A DNA stretch of 20,462 nucleotides from Candidatus Saccharimonadota bacterium. GTDB taxonomy: Bacteria; Patescibacteriota; Saccharimonadia; Saccharimonadales; Saccharimonadaceae. Shown in pieces: positions 14,592 through 20,462 of the stretch. Position numbers and translations under genes: made by a program. The stretch spans positions 1 through 20,462 of the forward strand of contig CAJPLU010000014.1 of NCBI GenBank assembly GCA_905371595.1, in the 5' to 3' direction. Under the pieces are notes generated by a model, which saw only the letters and a list, made by a program, of their open reading frames with translations, did not search any database and had not been told where the DNA came from. How positions within the stretch are numbered: the first letter of the stretch is position 1; the number at the start of each line of letters is the position of its first letter.

Positions 14592-15679
14592 GTCATATCG
14601 CTATTGATGCCCGCGTTATCAACTCTGGGACTGGTACTTACGTGGTTAAGTTGCTAGAATATTTGCAAAAAATCGACCACCGCAATACTTATAGCGTACT
14701 CGTGCCAACCAAAGATAAAGATTATTGGCAACCAACTAACTCGAATTTTAACGTCCTAACTATCGATTTTAAAAACTATTCGTTAGCTGAACAACTTGGT
14801 TTCAAAACCTTTCTCGATGACCTCAGTCCAGATTTGGTGCATTTTTGCATGCCACAGCAGCCAATCCGATATCGCGGCAAGCATGTCACTACCGTTCATG
14901 ACATGACACTACTCAATACTTATAATTCCGACAAGAATTGGCTAGTTTTTCACGCTAAACAACTGGTTGGCCGCTGGGTTTTCAAGAAAATTGCCAAAAC
15001 TAGCCAGCATATCATTACCGTGTCAAACACTACCAAACGCCAATATCAAGCATTCTGCGGGATAGCTGATGATAAAATTACAACGATTTATGAAGCTGCC
15101 GAGATTCATCGGGGCGGCCTGCAGCCGTACAAAACACCGTTTACGCGTTTTATTGCTTATGTCGGCCAGCAGCCCGATTACAAAAATATCCGCCGTCTGG
15201 GTGACGCCCACCAAAAACTACTACAAAAGTACCCCGACCTAGGATTAGTGCTGGTTGGCCGGATTAACGCCGCCACTCAGCGCAACAAAGACTATTTTGA
15301 ATCAAAAAAGTACAAAAATATTCACTTCACTGGCTTTATACCTGATGCTGAGCGCGACTGGATTTTTACTCGGTCGCTAGCATATGTCTTCCCGTCGCTG
15401 CTCGAGGGCTTCGGCTTGCCGCCATTGGAAGCAATGGCCTACGGTACACCAGTTGTTTCAAGCAATGCTTCTTGCATGCCAGAAATTCTCGGCGACGCGG
15501 CAATATACTTTGATCCGCTTGATACCGATGATATGGCTGCCAAAATTGATATGGTTATTACTGACAAATCGCTGCGCGCCAGCTTGTCCAAAAAAGGCAA
15601 GCAGCAAGTGGCTAAGTATTCTTGGCGGCGGATGGCCGAGCAAACTTTGCAAATTTACGAAAATGCTATTAAAAGCTAG
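14588..15679 (+). CDS. GT4 family glycosyltransferase (mannosyltransferase-like)
   Basis: The 363-residue GT-B enzyme begins IAIDARVINSGTGTYVVKLLEYL, with HDMTLLN and VSNTTKRQY in the N-terminal half. The C-terminal half has YVGQQPDYKNIRRL, LVLVGR, TGFIPDAERDWIF and the donor-site region FPSLLEGFGLPPLEAMAYGTPVV (E-x7-E), all typical of group 1 mannosyl- or rhamnosyltransferases. Start ATG 14588 is supported by AAAGGAA; an in-frame ATG at 14540 lies inside gtrA and lacks an SD. It overlaps gtrA by 4 bp. Its TAG shares the palindrome CTAG with the TAG of the convergent minus-strand gene. It probably builds the same glycan as the other transferases. Confidence 0.9.
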   Translation: MSHIAIDARVINSGTGTYVVKLLEYLQKIDHRNTYSVLVPTKDKDYWQPTNSNFNVLTIDFKNYSLAEQLGFKTFLDDLSPDLVHFCMPQQPIRYRGKHVTTVHDMTLLNTYNSDKNWLVFHAKQLVGRWVFKKIAKTSQHIITVSNTTKRQYQAFCGIADDKITTIYEAAEIHRGGLQPYKTPFTRFIAYVGQQPDYKNIRRLGDAHQKLLQKYPDLGLVLVGRINAATQRNKDYFESKKYKNIHFTGFIPDAERDWIFTRSLAYVFPSLLEGFGLPPLEAMAYGTPVVSSNASCMPEILGDAAIYFDPLDTDDMAAKIDMVITDKSLRASLSKKGKQQVAKYSWRRMAEQTLQIYENAIKS

Positions 15680-17028
15680 AGTCTCATTTCTTTGAAGGCT
15701 TTTTGCGCTAAATCATACATAGTTTGGTACACAGCGATATCGGCGCCCTGCTCGGCTGTGTGCAGATAAATTACGTTATCAACAACCTCGATTGAGACCT
15801 CGAAACCAAGCGCTGCCAATTGCTCCATGTACGTCGGGTTGAGCAGCTCAAAGCTAGCTGCCTGGTCGGTATTAGAAGCATACACCTCGTATAACTCATT
15901 AAACTTACCCCACTCCATTTCGACTTTTTCCAGACCGCGAACACCGCCGAAACGCATCATTTTCTTGCGGCGAACAATAATTTGACCGTAATCTTTCGGT
16001 ACGTTAATCTGAGCGATAACTACTGATGAGCTATCACTGGCGCGCTGGTAAGTATACAATTGCACCAGCAACGATTCTTTATACAAGCCGACTACGTGAT
16101 TATTAATGTCTGATGTACCAAATTGTGCACCGTTAAATAGTTGCCCGCGCTTTGGTATAAACAGCCAGCCCATATCGGCGCTATAGCAATAATTATTCTG
16201 GCGGGCAAATTGATCGATTTGCGGATTATACATCGCTGGGTTAGCTGTCGCCTGATCGACGCCGTCTAATAACCAATCTTTGCCATGGCGACGGAATCGC
16301 CAATATTCAGTGAATATACTATTGTCGGTAAATAATGTCTGATTGGTAGCGTTATCGATCAGCGAATCTTTAGCACTCGCCGAAAAACCAATCGTTACTG
16401 TATCTTGGCTATCATCAGGCGAATCTAACATATCAACCACCTCGGCGTCGTTCACTACGATATCCGACATTTGGTTTGTCCGATTCATTAGCTGTAGCGT
16501 ATAAATCATCAAACCAGCATGATAAGCATAATTTTCGGTGGTATAGGCTTTAATCGCTTCGCTATCTTGCTTCGCCCAATCGCTTTGATAGCGCAGGAAT
16601 ACTTGCTTGGCGTTATCGATTATCTGTTGTTCGTTCCATACTGGATCGGCAGCGCTAGCTTGCGTAAGTTTATCGCGCAAAAACTTGCTTTGCTTAATCT
16701 TATTAAACGCCTCGTAAAGTCCAGTAATCATACCGACGAGCGCTCCTAGAGCGATAGTTACACCTACCCAACCTCTAGCAATCAACACGAAGGTTATTAC
16801 TATCAAGACAAAACCAATCACGTTCGCAGCCACAAACCGCGTACCCTCTTGGCCTATGTGTTTGCGCAGCGCCGAACCGATACAATAAGCCGGCACGAAG
16901 CCAATCATCGCTATACCGGCCAGCAAACCGCCGCCTCCGCCGCCGCCAGAACCACCGCCCGAGCCGCCAGATCCGCCGCCGCCAGCACGAGCAAAGAGCT
17001 CGATATTTGTCAAAAATAAATGTTCCAT
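15676..17028 (-). CDS. Tim44-like/DUF3137-like membrane protein
   Basis: The 450-residue protein has a short N-terminus, a Gly/Ser tract (about 15-34), then hydrophobic segments at about 35-52 and 67-105. The mid part (about 130-270) carries a Tim44-like pattern ending FTEYWRFRRHGKDWLLDGVDQA. The last part (about 330-450) has FNELYEVYASNTDQAASFELLNPTYMEQLAAL, the pattern of DUF3137 proteins. Such fusions are commonly found beside LemA, as here (34 bp away), and a role in membrane-protein handling or envelope stress is suggested but not proven. The start ATG 17028 follows AAGGAG. The Gly tract is low-complexity GCC/GCG-rich DNA. It is the last gene of the rpmH-side operon and ends with a stop shared with the convergent GT4. 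Confidence 0.78.
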   Translation of the reverse strand: MEHLFLTNIELFARAGGGGSGGSGGGSGGGGGGGLLAGIAMIGFVPAYCIGSALRKHIGQEGTRFVAANVIGFVLIVITFVLIARGWVGVTIALGALVGMITGLYEAFNKIKQSKFLRDKLTQASAADPVWNEQQIIDNAKQVFLRYQSDWAKQDSEAIKAYTTENYAYHAGLMIYTLQLMNRTNQMSDIVVNDAEVVDMLDSPDDSQDTVTIGFSASAKDSLIDNATNQTLFTDNSIFTEYWRFRRHGKDWLLDGVDQATANPAMYNPQIDQFARQNNYCYSADMGWLFIPKRGQLFNGAQFGTSDINNHVVGLYKESLLVQLYTYQRASDSSSVVIAQINVPKDYGQIIVRRKKMMRFGGVRGLEKVEMEWGKFNELYEVYASNTDQAASFELLNPTYMEQLAALGFEVSIEVVDNVIYLHTAEQGADIAVYQTMYDLAQKAFKEMRL

Positions 17029-17061
17029 CGAGCTCCTTACTTTTAATTTATTATTTTATAA

Positions 17062-17640
17062 TTAAAATTTGACTTCAACTGGCTTTTCAATTGCTGCCCG
17101 TTCGCTTTCGCTAACGTCGAAGAACTCTTTATCAGCGTTAAATCCTAGCATTCCAGCGAAAATATTAGTCGGGAAAACCTTGCGCTTGGTGTTGAATTGG
17201 GTGACGTTAGCATTGTAAAAGCGGCGCGAGGCAGCAATTTTATCTTCGGTGTCGGTAATTTGCGCTTGCAGCTCCATGAAGTTGCTAGAAGCTTTCAGCT
17301 CCGGATAATTTTCGGATACCGCGAATAAGCTTTTGAGCGCCATAGTTAATTCACCGTCGGCCTTGGCTGCTTCAGCCGGGTGTGTTGCCGACATGATAGC
17401 CGAGCGCGCCTCGGTGACTTTTTCGAAAACGCCGCTCTCGTGCGCCGCGTAACCTTTAACAGTTTCAACGAGGTTCGGGATCAAGTCGGCGCGGCGCTTC
17501 AACTGCACCGAAATACCGCTCCACGATTCGTCAGTTTTGATATTTAGCTTGACCAAGCTATTATACATGCCGATTACCGCGCCGATCACGACAACCAGCA
17601 GGATAACCACCACAGCTACGATTATTAGTACAGCAGCCAT
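17062..17640 (-). CDS. lemA: LemA family protein
   Basis: The 192-residue protein has an N-terminal transmembrane helix (about 3-24) and an outside coiled-coil domain typical of LemA: GMYNSLVKLNIKTDESWSGI, LKRRADLIPNLVETVKGYAAHE, VTEARSAI and the closing SRRFYNANVTQFN...FPTNIFAGMLGF. The family is conserved in bacteria and often lies beside membrane proteins; its molecular role is unsettled. The start ATG 17640 is preceded by a GGATTGGAG-type ribosome site; a TATAAT lies 28 nt upstream, so it may also be transcribed apart from khpB. Confidence 0.95.
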   Translation of the reverse strand: MAAVLIIVAVVVILLVVVIGAVIGMYNSLVKLNIKTDESWSGISVQLKRRADLIPNLVETVKGYAAHESGVFEKVTEARSAIMSATHPAEAAKADGELTMALKSLFAVSENYPELKASSNFMELQAQITDTEDKIAASRRFYNANVTQFNTKRKVFPTNIFAGMLGFNADKEFFDVSESERAAIEKPVEVKF

Positions 17641-17667
17641 ACTCCAATCCTTTCCTTTATACTTATG

Positions 17668-17673
17668 ATTATA
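17668..17673 (-). promoter_or_regulatory. Possible internal promoter for lemA
   Basis: TATAAT on the minus strand, just past the khpB stop, 27 nt before lemA ATG. No good -35 or TGn is seen, so this is a weak call. Confidence 0.35.
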
Positions 17674-17676
17674 CCG

Positions 17677-18138
17677 CTAAGAACTCGCTTGCGCAATAAT
17701 AATATAGCGCTGGCGGCCTTCGCCCTCAGAGTAAGTGCGAATATCACTGTATTCAGCCGCTATCCGGTGAACAATCCGGCGATCAGCAGCGTTAATATGA
17801 GCAACATGCGAATCGCCGGTGCGGCGCACTTCTTCGATCCAACCGCGAGCCTTTTCGGCAATTTTTTCTTCGCGCTGCTTCTTATAACCGGCAATATCGA
17901 CGATTACGCGGGTAACTGCCGCATTATTATTGCGCAGTACCGTCGATACCATGTATTGCAAGCTGCGCAGCGTCTCGGCATTACGGCCAATCAAAATACT
18001 ATTGAGGTCGCTGCTAGCAATGTCAATCGATAAAATATCATCCTGATAGCTAGTCTCGACCTCTATATTTTCGCCAAAAAACGACAAAATATCCTCGACA
18101 AATTTCTTGGCATAGGCAATTGACTGTTCTTTATCCAT
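17677..18138 (-). CDS. khpB: KH-R3H RNA-binding protein KhpB (Jag/EloR)
   Basis: The 153-residue protein has a KH domain (about 30-90) with the loop LIGRNAETLRSLQYM, and an R3H domain (about 92-150) with RRIVHRIAAEYSDIRTYSEGEGRQRYI. It lacks the N-terminal Jag domain found in longer homologues, as is common in reduced genomes. KhpB binds RNA and, in Gram-positive bacteria, influences cell elongation together with KhpA. The place right after yidC is the conserved order. ATG 18138 is preceded by AAAGGAGAAG, a strong ribosome site; 12 bp separate it from yidC. Confidence 0.93.
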   Translation of the reverse strand: MDKEQSIAYAKKFVEDILSFFGENIEVETSYQDDILSIDIASSDLNSILIGRNAETLRSLQYMVSTVLRNNNAAVTRVIVDIAGYKKQREEKIAEKARGWIEEVRRTGDSHVAHINAADRRIVHRIAAEYSDIRTYSEGEGRQRYIIIAQASS

Positions 18139-18150
18139 ACTTCTCCTTTC

Positions 18151-19077
18151 CTACTTCGCCTTAATCCGCGTGATGTGCGCTTCTTTAGCTTTTTTCTCGC
18201 GGGTTTTGGTTTTTTTCGATTTTTTGGGAGTGCTAGCCTCTTCGGCAATTTCGTGCATTTCTTCAACATCTTTTCGCAGCAAGAAATGCTGCTGAGCGGC
18301 CGCCACCAAGTTAGATGCCGTATAGTAAAGCGCCAATGCTCCTGGCAGCCCCACCATGATCAAGAACATCATTACCGGCATAACCTTCATCATGCCGCGC
18401 GTCATAATACCGCTCATCTCGGTCGGATCGGCCTCTTTGCCTTCGGCCGCCTCTTTCATCAGATCGCGGAAACGCTTTTGGTTTTTACCAGCAGTTGGCG
18501 CGGTTTGCTTAGTGATAATATACTGAGTAATTGCCGATACGGCCGCCAAAGCCAACAAGAAAAAGTCGATGCCGTGGTTGCTAAAAGTTGTCTTGGTTAA
18601 ATCGATAAACCCGAGCATTGTATGATTGAAATTAGCTGGATTCTGGATAATCGACTGAATGACATCGATATTTTTGATTGGCTCGTAAAGGTATTGGCTA
18701 ATCACTTCGCTTTTGAGAGAGATAATAATCCTAATCACCTGGTAAAGCCCGATAAATATCGGTAACTGGATAACTAGTACTAACACCGAACGCATCGGCT
18801 TAATACCATAGCGTTTGTATAGTTCCATTTGTTGCATGGCTTCAGTCTGGCGGTCGCCTTTGGCATTTTTTTTGATCTTAGCCAACTCCGGCTGCATTTT
18901 GCGCATCAGCTTGGTTTGGTTGAGCTGGCTTTTGATCAGCGGATACATCACAAACCGCAGAATAATTGTAAAGATAATAATCGCCAGCCCGAAATCGTGC
19001 CACGGAATGATACTATACAATAACATTAGCGCGTTAAAAATCGGCTGGACAATCAATAATTGGAATAAATCATGCAT
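18151..19077 (-). CDS. yidC: Membrane protein insertase YidC/Oxa1
   Basis: The 308-residue insertase has the Oxa1 core: FNALMLLYSIIPWHDFGLAI, IILRFVMYPLIKSQ with the conserved groove Arg, MQPELAKIKK, ELYKRYGIKPMRSVL, LPIFIGLYQVIR, and near the end MPVMMFLIMVGLPGALALYYTASNL. The C-terminal tail is highly Lys-rich, as in insertases that bind the ribosome. It lacks the large periplasmic domain of Gram-negative YidC, in keeping with a single-membrane cell. The frame is open to a TTG at 19104, but ATG 19077 fits the family start. GAGG lies 6 nt upstream; the stronger AGAGGAG is 14 nt further. An extended -10 at 19125 gives a leader of about 36 nt. Confidence 0.95.
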   Translation of the reverse strand: MHDLFQLLIVQPIFNALMLLYSIIPWHDFGLAIIIFTIILRFVMYPLIKSQLNQTKLMRKMQPELAKIKKNAKGDRQTEAMQQMELYKRYGIKPMRSVLVLVIQLPIFIGLYQVIRIIISLKSEVISQYLYEPIKNIDVIQSIIQNPANFNHTMLGFIDLTKTTFSNHGIDFFLLALAAVSAITQYIITKQTAPTAGKNQKRFRDLMKEAAEGKEADPTEMSGIMTRGMMKVMPVMMFLIMVGLPGALALYYTASNLVAAAQQHFLLRKDVEEMHEIAEEASTPKKSKKTKTREKKAKEAHITRIKAK

Positions 19078-19119
19078 AAAAGCCTCGTATTCTCCTCTCG
19101 GCAAGTACTTATCTATACC

Positions 19120-19128
19120 ATTATATCA
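19120..19128 (-). promoter_or_regulatory. Extended -10 promoter before yidC
   Basis: TGATATAAT on the minus strand (TATAAT at 19125-19120), between rnpA and yidC; no strong -35. It gives a transcript with a leader and an SD, unlike the leaderless genes nearby. Confidence 0.55.
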
Positions 19129-19152
19129 TCTCTTTGCCTGGCAACTACCGAA

Positions 19153-19494
19153 TCAAGCGATGATTTGCGCAAAAATAGCATCAAGCGATGATTTCAGATC
19201 GCCAGGCGCCAAACTTAACGCTTCGCCGTTGGTAACAATCACTGCGATATCGACGTTTTTAACGCGAGGTAAAACATCAATCCGTAAGCGTTCATAAACG
19301 CGGCGGCGGATACGATTGCGCCCAACTGCTGATTTATGAACTTTTTTACTAATTACTACTGCAAAGCGCGGCTGCTGGCGGCGGGAATTGGTAATATATC
19401 TGACCGTGAAATAACGCGACCTAACTGCTTGGCCGTTTTTGTACAAAAATTTCAAGCTGCCATGCCCGTGAAACCGATATTTTGACGCAATCAT
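19153..19494 (-). CDS. rnpA: Ribonuclease P protein component
   Basis: The 113-residue basic protein assists RNase P RNA in 5' maturation of tRNA precursors. The RNR-box AVGRNRIRRRVYERLR is clear, with SRYFTVRYI and PRFAVVISKKVHKSA before it. The open frame continues to an ATG at 19527, but those codons cover the -10 and the hairpin; ATG 19494 starts the protein at MIASKYRFHGHGSLKFLY, the usual N-terminus. It lies between rpmH and yidC in the conserved order. Confidence 0.95.
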   Translation of the reverse strand: MIASKYRFHGHGSLKFLYKNGQAVRSRYFTVRYITNSRRQQPRFAVVISKKVHKSAVGRNRIRRRVYERLRIDVLPRVKNVDIAVIVTNGEALSLAPGDLKSSLDAIFAQIIA

Positions 19495-19506
19495 ACAATA
19501 AATCCC

Positions 19507-19515
19507 ATTATAGCA
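19507..19515 (-). promoter_or_regulatory. Extended -10 promoter before rnpA
   Basis: TGCTATAAT on the minus strand, with TATAAT at 19512-19507, 12 nt before ATG 19494; no SD precedes the ATG. A 9-bp inverted repeat overlaps the -35 position. Confidence 0.5.
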
Positions 19516-19541
19516 AAATAGCGCCAAAAATAGCGCTATTT
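19516..19541 (-). repeat. Inverted repeat between rpmH and rnpA
   Basis: AAATAGCGC (19516-19524) and GCGCTATTT (19533-19541) form a perfect 9-bp stem with an 8-nt loop; the segment 19528-19541 is also a 14-bp palindrome. It could attenuate rpmH transcripts or be an operator for the rnpA promoter that starts right behind it. Only four T follow, so a terminator role is weak. Confidence 0.6.
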
Positions 19542-19562
19542 ACCTGTAGTTACCTCGACTAG

Positions 19563-19700
19563 TTAGAGCGCGATACGAGCACGGCCTTTAGCTTGGCGGC
19601 GCTTGAGTACAGCCCGGCCAGCTTTGGTTGCCCGACGGGCACGGTAGCCGTGCGTCTTGACGCGGTGTCGAGTATGCGGTTGAAAAGTTCGCTTTGGCAT
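19563..19700 (-). CDS. rpmH: Ribosomal protein bL34
   Basis: The reverse strand encodes 45 residues, starting MPKRTFQPHTRHR and continuing THGYRARRATKAGRAVLKRR to the end GRARIAL; this is a complete bL34 of the large ribosomal subunit, with the usual Lys/Arg richness. It is too short for usual ORF cut-offs. The ATG at 19700 has no SD; the promoter -10 is 10 nt upstream, so the leader is only about 3-4 nt. Its place at the origin beside dnaA and rnpA is the standard bacterial order. Confidence 0.97.
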   Translation of the reverse strand: MPKRTFQPHTRHRVKTHGYRARRATKAGRAVLKRRQAKGRARIAL

Positions 19701-19710
19701 AATGACAGTT

Positions 19711-19739
19711 ATTATAACAATTCCACGCTCAATAATCAA
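19711..19739 (-). promoter_or_regulatory. Strong promoter of rpmH
   Basis: TTGATT (19739-19734), a 17-nt spacer and TATAAT (19716-19711) with TGn in front (extended -10) on the minus strand. The start of rpmH lies 10 nt past the -10. Confidence 0.7.
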
Positions 19740-19783
19740 TATTTGATTGCTAATCTGTCGAGATTATACTATCGCTATATAAA

Positions 19784-19792
19784 TTATCCACA
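19784..19792 (+). promoter_or_regulatory. DnaA box, perfect consensus
   Basis: TTATCCACA matches the consensus at all nine positions and lies next to the AT-rich part of oriC. Confidence 0.85.
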
Positions 19793-19804
19793 TTTTTGGC
19801 TGGT

Positions 19805-19813
19805 TTGTCCACA
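19805..19813 (+). promoter_or_regulatory. DnaA box, one mismatch
   Basis: TTGTCCACA, 21 bp after the first box start, in the same orientation. Confidence 0.7.
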
Positions 19814-19818
19814 AATTT

Positions 19819-19859
19819 AACAGAGGTAGCGCTAAATTGTGGAAAAACTCACCTCTGTT
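19819..19859. repeat. Inverted repeat around a DnaA box in oriC
   Basis: AACAGAGGT (19819-19827) and ACCTCTGTT (19851-19859) are perfectly complementary over 9 bp; outside them both sides continue with TTAA-like bases. The 23-bp interval holds the reverse DnaA box at 19839-19847. No T-run follows on either strand, so it is not an evident terminator. Confidence 0.75.
19839..19847 (-). promoter_or_regulatory. DnaA box, one mismatch, reverse
   Basis: TGTGGAAAA on the plus strand (TTTTCCACA on the minus strand); lies in the loop of the inverted repeat 19819-19859. Confidence 0.7.
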
Positions 19860-19902
19860 TAATCGCCTACATAACTACTAATAAATGTAATGTTCTTATA
19901 GT

Positions 19903-19911
19903 TGTGGAAAA
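19903..19911 (-). promoter_or_regulatory. DnaA box, one mismatch, reverse
   Basis: Second TGTGGAAAA, 64 bp from the previous one and 61 bp before dnaA; it may also serve dnaA autoregulation. Confidence 0.7.
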
Positions 19912-19959
19912 CTCGTGAATCAGCTATCATAGAGATAAGTTATTAACAGCTTGTGAGGG

Positions 19960-19965
19960 TATAAG
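19960..19965 (+). promoter_or_regulatory. Probable leaderless dnaA promoter (-10)
   Basis: TATAAG lies 6 nt before ATG 19972, and no SD is present between them. The -35 is not clear. The spacing equals that of other leaderless candidates in this window. Confidence 0.45.
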
Positions 19966-19971
19966 TTTTAG

Positions 19972-20462
19972 ATGAATAATTCATTATGGCAAAGTGTCCT
20001 GGGGGAAATCGAGCTTTCGGTATCGCATGCGAACTTCAAAACCTGGTTTCGCGATACTGAGCTGCTGTCTTACGATAATGGCACGGCGACTATCGGCGTT
20101 GTTAATGTCTTTGCTAAATCACAGCTCGAAAAGCGTTTCGATACGCAAATCCGCGAAATCCTCAAGAAAAATAATCTTAATGTCAAAGATGTTAATTACA
20201 AAGTCAAAAATACCAAGAAAAAAATCACTAGCCGCGAAACTACCGCTTCGCTGCGCGATCGCGCTAACGAGTTAGTTAGCCGCGCGCCAGTTAACGCCAA
20301 AACGCCCACCGCCAATACCACCCTTAACCCGCGCTACACTTTTGATAATTTCGTGGTTGGTTCGTGCAACGACCTCGCCTACACTGCTTGCCAGGCAGCA
20401 GCTGCTAATCCTGGCGCCAAGTATAATCCGCTTTTCATCTATGGCGGCGTCGGTTTAGGCAA
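19972..20462 (+). CDS. dnaA: Chromosomal replication initiator DnaA, N-terminal part (3' truncated by window)
   Basis: The open frame runs from ATG 19972 off the window edge, giving 163 complete codons. Domain I is seen at about 1-80 (NNSLWQSVLGEIELSVSHANF, KTWFRDTELLS, ATIGVVNVFAKSQLEKRF), followed by a charged linker (about 85-115). Domain III begins with NPRYTFDNFVVGSCNDLAYTAC and reaches the Walker A segment PLFIYGGVGLG, at which the sequence stops. DnaA binds the boxes in the adjacent oriC and opens the origin. Position next to rpmH in divergent orientation is the conserved bacterial arrangement. The start has no SD and is probably leaderless. Confidence 0.96.
   Translation, partial: MNNSLWQSVLGEIELSVSHANFKTWFRDTELLSYDNGTATIGVVNVFAKSQLEKRFDTQIREILKKNNLNVKDVNYKVKNTKKKITSRETTASLRDRANELVSRAPVNAKTPTANTTLNPRYTFDNFVVGSCNDLAYTACQAAAANPGAKYNPLFIYGGVGLG

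Larger units (their letters stand above)
19701..19971. other. Putative replication origin oriC (rpmH-dnaA interval)
   Basis: This 271-bp gene-free interval between rpmH and dnaA holds one perfect DnaA box (TTATCCACA, 19784-19792 plus), TTGTCCACA (19805-19813 plus), and two TTTTCCACA on the minus strand (19847-19839, 19911-19903), with a weaker TTATTAACA at 19940-19948. The segment 19711-19788 is AT-rich and could unwind first. The divergent rpmH and dnaA promoters flank it. Confidence 0.8.

Noticed and set aside
15671..15706. Bidirectional terminator at the convergent CTAG
   Set aside because: AAAAGC and GCTTTT pair over just 6 bp with a long loop; not convincing.
16919..16987. CRISPR-like or satellite repeat of CCGCCG units
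   Set aside because: It is the codon-level low complexity of the Gly/Ser tract in the Tim44-like protein.
19078..19104. TTG start of yidC at 19104
   Set aside because: Adds nine residues not expected in the family and spans the ribosome-binding segment AGAGGAG.
19994..20275. 93-codon open frame inside dnaA
   Set aside because: Lies in another frame of clearly coding dnaA sequence; its product is Ser/Lys-rich with no recognisable motif.
1..20462. Recoded UGA (code 25, as in Gracilibacteria/Absconditabacteria)
   Set aside because: TGA serves as the sensible stop of rnpA, sucD, the GHKL gene and others, and no conserved Gly positions fall on TGA.
1..20462. tRNA genes, CRISPR arrays, transposases
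   Set aside because: I saw no cloverleaf-type sequence, no regularly spaced repeats and no transposase or integrase motifs on reading both strands; a covariance-model scan was not possible.

Overview
The window looks like the replication-origin region of a small-genome bacterium, most likely a Patescibacteria/CPR member of the Saccharibacteria (TM7) type. The support is the order dnaA | oriC | rpmH-rnpA-yidC-khpB, standard-code UGA stops, very tight gene packing, a secreted protein with ChW repeats of the kind seen in Gram-positive-like surfaces, and many genes whose -10 box lies only 6-13 nt before the start codon (leaderless or near-leaderless mRNAs). The phylum is an inference from gene content; no marker was aligned.

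Layout. 1-372: 3' end of a DUF2142-type membrane protein. 424-3263: two-gene secreted operon, a membrane-anchored small protein followed by a 757-residue signal-peptide protein with a lysozyme-like N-terminal domain and about nine ChW repeats. It ends at a strong terminator that lies inside the convergent neighbour. 3268-8848 (minus): surface-polysaccharide operon wzm-wzt-GT2-(GT4-GT4). 8878-9897 (plus, divergent): another GT2. 9957-11307: an AT-rich, tightly bounded two-gene cassette, GHKL ATPase plus STAS-like DUF4325 protein, flanked on both sides by a related ~39-nt hairpin repeat whose upstream copy carries the cassette promoter. 11322-13237: sucC-sucD (succinyl-CoA ligase). 13250-15679: GtrB-like GT2, GtrA-like flippase and a GT4, translationally coupled. 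15676-19700 (minus): rpmH, rnpA, yidC, khpB/jag, lemA and a Tim44-like/DUF3137-like membrane protein. 19701-19971: oriC with DnaA boxes on both strands. 19972-end: dnaA, cut by the window edge.

How it fits together. Most of the left and middle is devoted to building and exporting a cell-surface glycan (seven glycosyltransferase domains in five genes, one ABC exporter, one GtrA flippase) and to a ChW surface protein; in an episymbiont these would be host-contact functions. The right side is housekeeping (ribosome, RNase P, membrane insertase, replication start). The feature least explained by known biology is the hairpin-bounded GHKL/DUF4325 cassette between the GT2 and sucC. It looks inserted as a unit and resembles an anti-sigma/anti-anti-sigma partner-switch pair with no visible target.
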